Source: Flavobacterium sp. Leaf82 (lineage in GTDB: Bacteria; Bacteroidota; Bacteroidia; Flavobacteriales; Flavobacteriaceae). From it: a stretch of 64,000 bases of DNA. The stretch is from positions 543,198 through 607,197 of the forward strand of contig NZ_LMMA01000032.1 of the NCBI RefSeq assembly GCF_001422725.1, given 5' to 3'. The notes under the pieces are model-generated. The model saw only the letters and a list, made by a program, of their open reading frames with translations, had not been told where the DNA came from and searched no databases. Both the position numbers and the translations under genes were made by a program. Of the stretch, positions 43,526 through 51,096 are shown one piece after another. Position 1 is the first letter of the stretch. Every line of letters begins with the position of its first letter.

Positions 43526-44398
43526 ATGAAGGATCAATTAGAATTTCAGGCATCGGAACTTGGTTTAAACGATTTAAAACTAAAAGGTTTTAAAGTATAT
43601 GAGGTAAATGGTGATGTTAGTAAAATCCCAACATACAATCGCAGGGATTTTTATAAGATTTGTATAAATACCAGCGAGAGTCTGATTCATTACGCAGACA
43701 GAGGTATAGAAACCAACGGAACTATATTATTTTTTGGAAATCCTCATATTCCATATTCGTGGGAAATTATTTCTCCGGTTTACGAAGGATATGCCTGTGT
43801 TTTTACCGAAGAATTCCTAAAAGTAAACGACCGTTCTGAAAGTCTTCACGAATCGCCTTTGTTTAAAATTGGCGGAACACCTATTTTTTCGTTATCACCT
43901 GAACAAAAAGTCTTTATCGATTCTTTATTTAAGAAAATGATAGAAGAACAAGACACTGATTATGTCTTTAAAGATGATTTAATACGCAATTATATCAATC
44001 TTATTTTACATGAATCAATGAAAATGCAGCCTTCAGAGAATTTCTTTAAACACAAAAATGCTTCATCCAGAATTACATCGTTGTTTTTAGAATTATTAGA
44101 AAGACAATTTCCTATTGAGACAAAAAACGAACCTTTGGCATTAAAAACTCCGCAGGATTATGCGCAAAGTCTTGCTGTACATGTCAATCACCTCAATCGC
44201 TCCGTAAAAGAAATAACAGGAAAATCAACAACTGCACATATTACCGAAAGGATTATTGGCGAAGCAAAAGCATTGTTGCAACACACAGACTGGAGTATTT
44301 CTGACATTGGTTATTCCCTTGGATTTGAATATCCAAGCTATTTTAATAATTACTTTAAAAGACTAACCGGAACGATTCCGAAATCGTTAAGAATGTAA
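43526..44398 (+). CDS. AraC-family transcriptional regulator
   Basis: 290 aa. The N-terminal cupin-like ligand domain (RRDFYKICINTSESLIHYAD, FFGNPHIPYSWE) is followed by two C-terminal HTH motifs: AQSLAVHVNHLNRSVKEITG and WSISDIGYSLGFEYPSYFNN, ending YFKRLTGTIPKSLR. It lies immediately upstream of the two cupin genes and is the probable regulator of one or both. The family usually activates genes for oxidative or small-molecule metabolism. Confidence 0.9.
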   Translation: MKDQLEFQASELGLNDLKLKGFKVYEVNGDVSKIPTYNRRDFYKICINTSESLIHYADRGIETNGTILFFGNPHIPYSWEIISPVYEGYACVFTEEFLKVNDRSESLHESPLFKIGGTPIFSLSPEQKVFIDSLFKKMIEEQDTDYVFKDDLIRNYINLILHESMKMQPSENFFKHKNASSRITSLFLELLERQFPIETKNEPLALKTPQDYAQSLAVHVNHLNRSVKEITGKSTTAHITERIIGEAKALLQHTDWSISDIGYSLGFEYPSYFNNYFKRLTGTIPKSLRM

Positions 44399-44580
44399 AT
44401 TGTTTCATATTCTTAATTTTTTGTTTGATTATTGTTATTTCTGATTGTCATTGCTAAAGTAATTTTGCCCTGAAATAATTAGTATTAACCACCTATCGGT
44501 TTTTTGCTGACTAAATATAACTTCTATAAAGCGCATTCCAGCTTTCAAATTTAGTTTCCGGCACTGATACATAAAAACAA

Positions 44581-45003
44581 ATAATTATAAAAGCAACTCA
44601 AAATCAATTACAAGACACCATTTTTCCTCAAGGAGATTTAGCATCTGCAGATTATTTTACAGGAAAAGCATGGGTAAAAATGCTGGTTCCTAACGATCCT
44701 GTTTTAAATACAGCCGTTGGTAATGTCGTTTTCGAGGCTGGGGCAAGAAACAATTGGCACACACATCCCGGAGGACAAATCCTGATCGTAACACAAGGAA
44801 CCGGATATTATCAGGAAGAAGGAAAACCAATTCAGTTGCTTAACGAAGGCGATGTGGTAAACATTCAGCCAGAACTAAAACATTGGCACGGAGCTTCTCT
44901 TGATAGCGAATTTACTCATATCGCAATAAGTACAAATACTGAAAAAGGTATTGTAGACTGGCTTGAACCAGTAACAGACGAACAATACAATAGCATTAAA
45001 TAA
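44581..45003 (+). CDS. Cupin-domain protein lacking a canonical start codon
   Basis: The cupin core has a complete metal site: His-Thr-His-Pro-Gly-Gly-Gln in NNWHTHPGGQILIVTQGTGY, and KHWHGAS. It resembles small cupins such as (R)-mandelonitrile lyase-like and quercetinase-like proteins. The first in-frame ATG is at 44680, but the frame stays open upstream to a TAA at 44572 and encodes plausible family sequence (KATQNQLQDTIFPQGDLASA, then DYFTGKAWVK). No ATG, GTG or TTG occurs there; the codons at 44581-44589 are ATA ATT ATA. Either a rare start (ATT/ATA) is used, the ATG was lost by mutation, or translation begins at 44680 without 33 residues. Confidence 0.7.
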   Translation: MIIKATQNQLQDTIFPQGDLASADYFTGKAWVKMLVPNDPVLNTAVGNVVFEAGARNNWHTHPGGQILIVTQGTGYYQEEGKPIQLLNEGDVVNIQPELKHWHGASLDSEFTHIAISTNTEKGIVDWLEPVTDEQYNSIK

Positions 45004-45099
45004 TTAAGGTAAAGGTGTTGTTTGTCGATCTGATAAATAAGTAACGGCTTTTTATTGGATCATTTTAAATAAAAAATCAATCTCAAAAAATAAATTTTT

Positions 45100-45504
45100 A
45101 TGTCAACACTTTATACTTCTGTTATTGAAGAGGGAAAAATCCCGAACACCTATATGACTGGCGATGTTTCGTATAAAAAACAAACCAGCAACATTCATCC
45201 CGATAATACGGTTATTAAAGAAGTTTCTTTTGAGCCGGGTTCAAGATGCAAATGGCACGTTAATCCCACTTTACAATTATTTATCGCAATAGACGGAATT
45301 GGCTATTTTCAGGAAAAAGGCTCGTCGATACGATTACTTCATAAAGATGAGGTTGTAACCATTTTACCAGGCGTAGAACACTGGTATGGCGCAACACCGT
45401 TTAGTAGATTTTCACATATTTCAATCATTACAGAAATTGATAAAGGAACCGGAATTTGGCTGGAAAGCGTAACGGATGAAGAATATAATAATTTTGGAAA
45501 ATAG
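45100..45504 (+). CDS. Second cupin-domain protein, diverged paralogue
   Basis: 134 aa, clearly related to the preceding cupin (CKWHVNPTLQLFIAIDGIGY against NWHTHPGGQILIVTQGTGY, both ending in WLE-VTDE-YN). Two of the expected metal ligands are changed: His to Asn in HVN, and HWHG to HWYG. The metal site may be weakened or altered. The start is an ATG with a good leader and family-like N-terminus (EEGKIPNTYMTGDVSYKKQT). Gene duplication followed by divergence is the simplest explanation. It follows the first cupin by 96 nt. Confidence 0.82.
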   Translation: MSTLYTSVIEEGKIPNTYMTGDVSYKKQTSNIHPDNTVIKEVSFEPGSRCKWHVNPTLQLFIAIDGIGYFQEKGSSIRLLHKDEVVTILPGVEHWYGATPFSRFSHISIITEIDKGTGIWLESVTDEEYNNFGK

Positions 45505-45596
45505 CTTTAAAAGGTTCTAAGGCTCTGAGTGACTAAGTTGCTCAGTTTTTAAAACTTTGTCTTTGTGATTTAAAACAAGCTCCAAAATAAAGGACA

Positions 45597-45636
45597 AAAA
45601 AGGTTTGGCTTTCAATAAAAGTCAAACCTTTTTTGT
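45597..45636 (+). terminator. Terminator of the cupin genes
   Basis: AAAAAGGTTTG and CAAACCTTTTT with a 15-nt loop that can pair partly, followed by TTG and T-rich sequence. Confidence 0.7.
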
Positions 45637-45732
45637 TTTGAAAGTTATTCTAATTAGAAAAAAAGAATGGGTTTCAAACTTTATAAATTTTAATTCTATA
45701 ATTTTGAAATTGAATAATCAACAACACTTGTT

Positions 45733-46605
45733 TTGGACAAACAATCGATTCCTGTTTTATCTGTTGGCAATATACTTGGAGAAGAAACTTTGGGTATTAC
45801 TTTATTTCGCCATAGCGTAAAAGGGAGAAACGAATTCGAACAGCCACATAAACATGATTTTTATATGGTGTTTTTTGTCGAAAAAGGTTCAGGAGTTCAT
45901 AATGTCGATTTTACACAATATAATGTAGCGGATTATCAGGTTTATTTCATCCGTCCGGGTCAAGTGCATAACTGGTCACTTGATGTTGATACAACCGGTT
46001 TTCAGCTGATGCTTTCAACAGAAGTAGTTACTGTTTTTTCGAATCTGGGACAATTTCCTTTTTTTGGACAAAATGTTCCGTCTTGTCTTTCTTTGACTAA
46101 AAAGGAATTTCTGGAATTTAGAAATCATTTACATGAAATAGAAATAGTCCTTGCTGATACTGATATCCTTATTAAAGAAATCGTTTTACTGCGTTTGCAC
46201 TTACTTCTAAAACTATTGCAAAAGGATTATTTAGTACAATTTCCGGAGCATGATTCTTCTACTAAACCCGAAAAGATAATTAAAAACTTTACTGCCTTTA
46301 TCGATGAATATTTTAACCACGAATCTTCGGTAAATTTCTATGCTGATAAATTAAATATTACACCAAATTATCTTAATATCCTTTCCCAGAAATATTTAAA
46401 AATGCCCGCTGGCGATGTCATCAAAGAAAGAACTATTCTCGAAGCAAAAAGATTGCTAACCAGTACCGATTTATCTATAAAAGAAATCGCCTATCAACTT
46501 GGTTTTAATGATAATGGCTATTTTACAAAAGTATTTAAAAAATACGCCGGTAAAACTCCGGGTGATTTTAAAGAAAGTTATAATTTTTACCATCCTTATC
46601 CGTAA
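45733..46605 (+). CDS. Second AraC-family transcriptional regulator
   Basis: 290 aa with an N-terminal AraC-binding cupin (FEQPHKHDFYMVFFVEKGSG, then VYFIRPGQVHNWSL, typical His-rich ligand pocket). The C-terminal HTH pair is VNFYADKLNITPNYLNILSQ and LSIKEIAYQLGFNDNGYFTK, ending VFKKYAGKTPGDFKES. The start is a TTG at 45733; the first in-frame ATG would remove 44 residues including the cupin opening. A TAATTTTG -7 box lies at 45699-45706. It precedes an amidohydrolase gene by 118 nt, its likely target. Confidence 0.87.
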   Translation: MDKQSIPVLSVGNILGEETLGITLFRHSVKGRNEFEQPHKHDFYMVFFVEKGSGVHNVDFTQYNVADYQVYFIRPGQVHNWSLDVDTTGFQLMLSTEVVTVFSNLGQFPFFGQNVPSCLSLTKKEFLEFRNHLHEIEIVLADTDILIKEIVLLRLHLLLKLLQKDYLVQFPEHDSSTKPEKIIKNFTAFIDEYFNHESSVNFYADKLNITPNYLNILSQKYLKMPAGDVIKERTILEAKRLLTSTDLSIKEIAYQLGFNDNGYFTKVFKKYAGKTPGDFKESYNFYHPYP

Positions 46606-46723
46606 TATTACTATTATAGGTTTTAGTTTATAAACGATTTTTGCAATGCAATAAATACTGTAATACTATTAAAGTGTTATTGTAAAAATCTATAACAAAC
46701 TCAAGGCAAGTAAAATATAATTT

Positions 46724-48085
46724 ATGGAAGACAATAAAATAAGCAGAAAAAAATTCTTAGGATTAGGCGCTGCAGCAACCGGAGCAGCTTTATTTTCAGG
46801 AATTGGCGGAAATGCAATGACCCAGGTATTGCAAGATAATAATAGCGCGGCCTTAAAAGAATATATTTTAATTAATGTGCGATTAGAAGATGGTTTTGAA
46901 TACAATGAAAAAAATGAAGTAATTGCCACCAAAACAGCTTTATACAACATTCATATTTTAGATGGTAAAATTAAAAGTATCACCACCGGAAAATCAATTT
47001 TGAAACTAAAAACAATTGATGCCAAAGGACTTTTGATGCTACCGGGATTAAGAGATATGCACATTCATATTGATAAAACCTATTATGGAAGCGGAACCTG
47101 GAATGCAGCGCCACGAAAAGGATATACTGTAAAAGACATGATTACGCTGGAGCAAAAGTTAATCCCGCAATTATTACCGGATTCTCAGCACAAAGCCGAA
47201 GAAGCAATCAAACTAATGCAAAGTCAGGGAAGTTATTTTGCGCGTTGCCAATGTAATATAGATCCTGTAAGCGGATTAAAAAGTCTGGAACATTTACAGG
47301 CAGCTTTAGATAAAAACAAAGATAGTTTTGGTTGGGAAATTGTTGCTTTTCCGCAACACGGAATTTTATATTCAAAGTCAGAACCTTTATTAAGAGAAGC
47401 GGCAAGTATGGGAATTGATTTTATTGGCGGGCTTGATCCAACAAACGTCGATGGCAATATGGAAAAATCTCTTGACGTAATGTGTCAAATTGCTTTAGAT
47501 ACCAATAAAGGAATCGATATACATTTGCATGAAGCGCCACCGTCTGGAAAAGCAGCAATTGAATATATCATCAAAAAAGCCGAAGAAAACAAACAATTAC
47601 AAGGCAAAACGTATATAAGTCACGGTTTTGCTTTGGCAAAAATGGACCCAAAAGATCTGGAAAAAATAGCAGAACAAATGGGAAGTCTGGGAATAGGAGT
47701 CGTGTCAGGAATTCCGATTGGGAAAACAATAATGCCAATCCCCACTTTAAAAAATTATGGTGTAAAACTAATGACAGGAACAGATAGTATTGTCGATCAC
47801 TGGCAGCCTTTTGGTACTTGCGATATGCTTGAAAAAGCAAAATTATGCGCGCAGCTTTATGGCTGGACAGACGAATATAATTTAAGCCGAGCGTTGCATA
47901 TTGCAACAAAAGACGAGATTTTACCACTTAACGATTCCGGAACAAGAGTTTGGCCCGCAGTAGACAATGAAGCAAATTTTATTTTGGTAAAAGCAACCTG
48001 TTCTGCCGAAGCCGTTGCCCGTTTACCCAAAAGAGAAGGCGTTTTTTATAAAGGAAAAATGATTGCCGGCACAATAGGTTCATAG
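46724..48085 (+). CDS. Tat-type exported amidohydrolase (cytosine-deaminase-like)
   Basis: 453 aa. The N-terminus has ISRKKFLGLGAAATGAALFS, close to the twin-arginine signal (R-K in place of R-R) with a hydrophobic stretch, so export by Tat is probable but not certain. The metal-dependent hydrolase domain shows LRDMHIHIDKTYYGSGTW (HxH metal site), FARCQCNIDP, DIHLHEAPPSGKAA, ISHGFALAKM and MTGTDSIVDHWQPFG (the metal Asp). The HIHIDK motif resembles cytosine deaminase and related aminohydrolases. The substrate is unknown. The upstream AraC gene may control it. Confidence 0.85.
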   Translation: MEDNKISRKKFLGLGAAATGAALFSGIGGNAMTQVLQDNNSAALKEYILINVRLEDGFEYNEKNEVIATKTALYNIHILDGKIKSITTGKSILKLKTIDAKGLLMLPGLRDMHIHIDKTYYGSGTWNAAPRKGYTVKDMITLEQKLIPQLLPDSQHKAEEAIKLMQSQGSYFARCQCNIDPVSGLKSLEHLQAALDKNKDSFGWEIVAFPQHGILYSKSEPLLREAASMGIDFIGGLDPTNVDGNMEKSLDVMCQIALDTNKGIDIHLHEAPPSGKAAIEYIIKKAEENKQLQGKTYISHGFALAKMDPKDLEKIAEQMGSLGIGVVSGIPIGKTIMPIPTLKNYGVKLMTGTDSIVDHWQPFGTCDMLEKAKLCAQLYGWTDEYNLSRALHIATKDEILPLNDSGTRVWPAVDNEANFILVKATCSAEAVARLPKREGVFYKGKMIAGTIGS

Positions 48086-48115
48086 ATGTAGTCAAAGGGA
48101 CAAAGGTTCAAAGGC

Positions 48116-48224
48116 AGAAAGGTTTTCCCGTAGAGACGCACAGCAGTGCGTCTACATTCCAATTGAAAAGGCACAAAGGCACAAAGGTTTTTCCATAGAG
48201 ACGCAATGCGTTTACATTCCAATA
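48116..48224. repeat. Duplicated AGACGCA hairpin element
   Basis: Two copies of AAAGGTTTTTCC-(A/C)-TAGAGACGCA ... TGCGTCTACATTCCAAT lie at about 48116-48164 and 48187-48224. The first has a perfect AGACGCA/TGCGTCT stem. They are flanked by inverted CAAAGGGACAAAGG / CCTTTGTCCCTTTG stretches. No gene. Confidence 0.7.
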
Positions 48225-48270
48225 GAAAACCTTTGTCCCTTTGCAACTCTGCACCTCTGAACCTAAAAAA

Positions 48271-48310
48271 AGAAAACCCCTTAAGCAATTCAACTCTTAA
48301 GGGGTTTTTT
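48271..48310. terminator. Bidirectional terminator
   Basis: AAAACCCCTTAAG and CTTAAGGGGTTTT with a 10-nt loop, flanked by A- and T-runs. It lies between the amidohydrolase and the convergent DUF4142 gene. Confidence 0.85.
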
Positions 48311-48336
48311 GAAAAATAAATAATAACCAATTAAAT

Positions 48337-48924
48337 TTATTTTTTATCTAAGTCTTGTTTTAGCAATTTCGCATGCTCCAAATGAGCTGTTAGCGGTGCT
48401 ATATTATTTGATGCCCAAAGTTTAACATCTTGGTCTTTTGCATCTTCTGTAGCTTTTTGCAATTTATCAATCGCTTTTTGATGTCCGTCGATCATCATAT
48501 CAGCGAACTTTTTATCAAAGTCAAGACCTGATTTCTCATTCAGTTTGTTGTATTCCTCTTTTCCATCTTCGGTAAGTGAAGAAGGTAAAGTGAAGTTTTT
48601 AGCTTTAGCCAAAGCACTTACTTCAGAAGCCGATTTGGTATGCTCATCAACAAGCATTTTTCCAAATTTCTTAACCTCAGGATTTGTACTTTTTATTTGT
48701 GCCAATTTTCCAATTTCGATTTCAGCAAGATTTACTTCTGCGATATCAACTAAAAATTCCGAATCATCTTTTTTATCATCAATTGAGTCAAATTTAGCTT
48801 CATTACTATCTTCAGCAACTTCTTTTGGATCTTCTTGTTTAGTTTCATTTTTACAAGAGTTCAGGGAAATGATTAATAATCCTGCTCCTAAAATTGCTTT
48901 TCCGGCTAATAGTATTTTTTTCAT
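48337..48924 (-). CDS. DUF4142 lipoprotein
   Basis: 195 aa. Signal sequence MKKILLAGKAILGAGLLIIS with a lipobox-like LNSC and a run of charged residues after the Cys. The mature part matches DUF4142: DSEFLVDIAEVNLAEIEIGK, VKKFGKMLVDEHTKSASEVS, FDKKFADMMIDGHQKAIDKL and IAPLTAHLEHAKLL. The fold is ferritin-like helical. Family members in Bacteroidetes and proteobacteria are stress-associated with no known activity. Confidence 0.87.
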   Translation of the reverse strand: MKKILLAGKAILGAGLLIISLNSCKNETKQEDPKEVAEDSNEAKFDSIDDKKDDSEFLVDIAEVNLAEIEIGKLAQIKSTNPEVKKFGKMLVDEHTKSASEVSALAKAKNFTLPSSLTEDGKEEYNKLNEKSGLDFDKKFADMMIDGHQKAIDKLQKATEDAKDQDVKLWASNNIAPLTAHLEHAKLLKQDLDKK

Positions 48925-49098
48925 GATTTTATAGTTTAAATGTTATAATGTAAAATTATTCAGATTGTGTGAAGAATGTCTTACAGTATTTTTGGATAAT
49001 TTTATATGATTTGGATTTGTGAAAAATTAATATGTAATACAATTAGTATTATATTCGCAAAGCAAAAAATAATCATACCTATATATAACCAACCCTTC

Positions 49099-49998
49099 AT
49101 GATTGCTAAAACCCGGAATACAGTAAACCGAAAAATTATAATAACATTACTTTTTTTAATTTCAATTCATCTAACTGCACAAACCACTTATACTGGATTT
49201 ATTGATAAATACCCAATAGAATTTGTTACTGATGTTGATTCTGATGGTTCAGGAAGTGCTATTTATGCGTATTCAAATTATGATACACCAATCCAAGTAC
49301 GCGGCACGCTAAAAAATAAAGTATTGACTTTTTTCGAAAAGGATAAAATGGATAAGAAAACTGCTAAAATAGTTTTTGAGAACTTCAACCCTAAAAGCAA
49401 AAAACTGGAAGGAACCTGGATTGATTTAAATACCAAAAAAGAACTTAAAATAAGTTTGACAAAAGTATTTGATATCGATTATGGAGATAAAATCGAATGG
49501 AAAAACAGAGAAATTCTACAGGCTGTTTCTCTAAAGGGAAAATATTTTAAACTGATTGTTTCAAAATCAAAAGACGATTTTTATGCAAGAGTTACCGGAT
49601 TCAAAATTCTGGAAAAAAAGACTGATAAACTCCTGCAGCAAATAGATGTGGAATGCCAGCTTTGGGGTTTAAACAATATAAGTACGGACGATTATAATTT
49701 TGACGGAATCGAAGATTTCTCTGTTTTCGAAGCAAGTGCTGCCGGACCTAATACTACGAGTTTGTATTTTTTATATAACCCAAAGACAGGAAAATATTTC
49801 GAAAGCAGTTTTAGCGGCACTTCATTAGAGTTCGACAGTAAAACCAAAAGAATTCATGAATACAATCAATGTTGTGCCGGAGCAAGCCAGATGAATGCTG
49901 AGTACAAAGTGGTGAATAATAAATTGGTTTTGATAAAGAAAAGCTGCCTTGAATTAGATATTAAATCCGGAAAATTGAAAAAGGTAAAATGCGATTAA
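49099..49998 (+). CDS. Secreted protein of unknown function, 299 aa
   Basis: The ATG at 49099 gives a plausible signal peptide (RKIIITLLFLISIHLTAQTT). Two beta-rich halves follow. The C-terminal half contains TDDYNFDGIEDFSVFEASAA and FLYNPKTGKYFESSFSG, resembling FG-GAP/XAC2610-type proteins, with a CC pair in YNQCCAGASQ. I infer an extracytoplasmic protein without assignable function. An ORF start 93 nt earlier gives no signal peptide and was rejected. Confidence 0.7.
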   Translation: MIAKTRNTVNRKIIITLLFLISIHLTAQTTYTGFIDKYPIEFVTDVDSDGSGSAIYAYSNYDTPIQVRGTLKNKVLTFFEKDKMDKKTAKIVFENFNPKSKKLEGTWIDLNTKKELKISLTKVFDIDYGDKIEWKNREILQAVSLKGKYFKLIVSKSKDDFYARVTGFKILEKKTDKLLQQIDVECQLWGLNNISTDDYNFDGIEDFSVFEASAAGPNTTSLYFLYNPKTGKYFESSFSGTSLEFDSKTKRIHEYNQCCAGASQMNAEYKVVNNKLVLIKKSCLELDIKSGKLKKVKCD

Positions 49999-50016
49999 TA
50001 TTTAATGTGTGAATGA

Positions 50017-50177
50017 AAAAATAATAAAAGTATCAGCTTAAATTCTGTAAAAAATATAGAATTTGATACAAAAGAAACTAAAACAATCTATTAACTAAAG
50101 AAGCTATCACAGATATTTTGAATCATAATAAAATTGGGATATTCTTTAGAGGTCAAATAAAAATAAATATTAAGTAA
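50017..50177 (+). pseudogene. Possible relic of a toxin-gene 3' end
   Basis: Two frames join across about 50097: frame 1 reads SISLNSVKNIEFDTKETKTI and stops, and the next frame continues LTKEAITDILNHNKIGIFFR, then GQIKINIK and a TAA that overlaps the downstream ATG (TAATG). The codons look coding rather than random, and the stop/start overlap resembles coupled effector-immunity junctions. This is a weak inference, since I recognise no family and the stretch is short. Confidence 0.3.
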
Positions 50178-50722
50178 TGAGAAAAATATCAAGATTTTCG
50201 GTATTGAGTTTTATTTTTTGGTCATCTTTAATATTGATAAACTTTTTTTACTTTCAACCATTTGTAGATAATACTTATTTTCATTCAGATGTTTTGTTTT
50301 TTAAAAATGATTCATGGAAATATTCCATTATAGTTTTTATTTTAATTTTAATAGTTTTTGTTGTTTATGGTTTTAAAACGAATATGATTAAAATAAGAAT
50401 TTGGAATTTTGCTTTACTAGCCTTATTCTCATTTTTTCTTTCTAGTTTGCTTAAAAATTTTACAGATAATTTTTTACTCTATATAAATAAAAAAATAAGT
50501 CACAAAAGCATTTTAATTGTTTATAAAGTAATTGAAAATAAAGAAAATGAAGTTTTTGAATTATATGATTATAAAAACTTTATCACTTATAAAGAAGAAT
50601 TAGATAAAATCAATAATCAAAGAATCAACAATAACCTTAAATCGGTTTATGATTATAAGAATAATGACACTCTTCAAGTCAGTTTTAATTATGGCTTCTT
50701 AAAAGTTAAATATCTTGAATAA
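50177..50722 (+). CDS. Small membrane protein, 181 aa
   Basis: Three strong hydrophobic segments (residues about 8-28, 48-68, 78-95) and a soluble C-terminal ~80 residues that are Lys/Asn/Tyr-rich. The gene is AT-rich compared with its metabolic neighbours. Its ATG overlaps the stop codon of a possible degraded ORF. Location 374 nt upstream of a T6SS tube-effector gene makes an immunity-like role conceivable, but nothing in the sequence proves it. Confidence 0.55.
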   Translation: MRKISRFSVLSFIFWSSLILINFFYFQPFVDNTYFHSDVLFFKNDSWKYSIIVFILILIVFVVYGFKTNMIKIRIWNFALLALFSFFLSSLLKNFTDNFLLYINKKISHKSILIVYKVIENKENEVFELYDYKNFITYKEELDKINNQRINNNLKSVYDYKNNDTLQVSFNYGFLKVKYLE

Positions 50723-50759
50723 AAACAAGGAAGATATTACTTACTAAAGCTGTTATTTT

Positions 50760-51021
50760 TTGCTCGCGCGAGCGTCTCGCTCGTGAACGCAATCCTGTCT
50801 CGTCCTGAAATAAGTTTACAGATTTAGATTTAATCCTAAAAACAGATTCTACATCTCAGATTCTTGCCCGTTTTTAACGAGTGGTCGAGAAGCTTAATGA
50901 ACCATGCAGAAACAATTTAGCTCGTAATTGTAGTTTGTATTTATTAAAACATCTCTTATTTGTATTAGATTTTATCCTAAAACTGTTAATTTTCAAAGGT
51001 TTGTCTTAATCTAATAGTTTA
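50760..51021. repeat. GC-rich hairpin and direct repeats upstream of the tssD gene
   Basis: GCTCGCGCGAGC-GTCT-CGCTCG at about 50763 is a strong palindrome in an otherwise AT-rich gap. The sequence TGTCTCGTCCTGAAATAAGT follows, which resembles the end of an insertion element or transposon but without a second end. TAGATTTaATCCTAAAA (50826) and TAGATTTTATCCTAAAA (50968) are direct repeats. No complete mobile element is present. Confidence 0.45.
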
Positions 51022-51096
51022 ATGTCTTATACAGCCTGTTGTCGAAAAACCATCGGAGTAATTTTATTGGATTATGATTCAATAAACCATAAAATT

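Noticed and set aside
45605..45820. A 71-codon + strand ORF before the second AraC gene
   Set aside because: It starts in the terminator, overlaps the AraC start in another frame and has no recognisable features.
50760..50860. Intact insertion sequence upstream of tssD
   Set aside because: Only one IS-end-like stretch is visible; no transposase ORF and no second inverted end.
51022..51096. N-terminal extension of the TssD-effector from the ATG at 51022
   Set aside because: The 25 extra residues do not resemble a TssD start, and the ATG at 51097 begins directly before the tube-like sequence.
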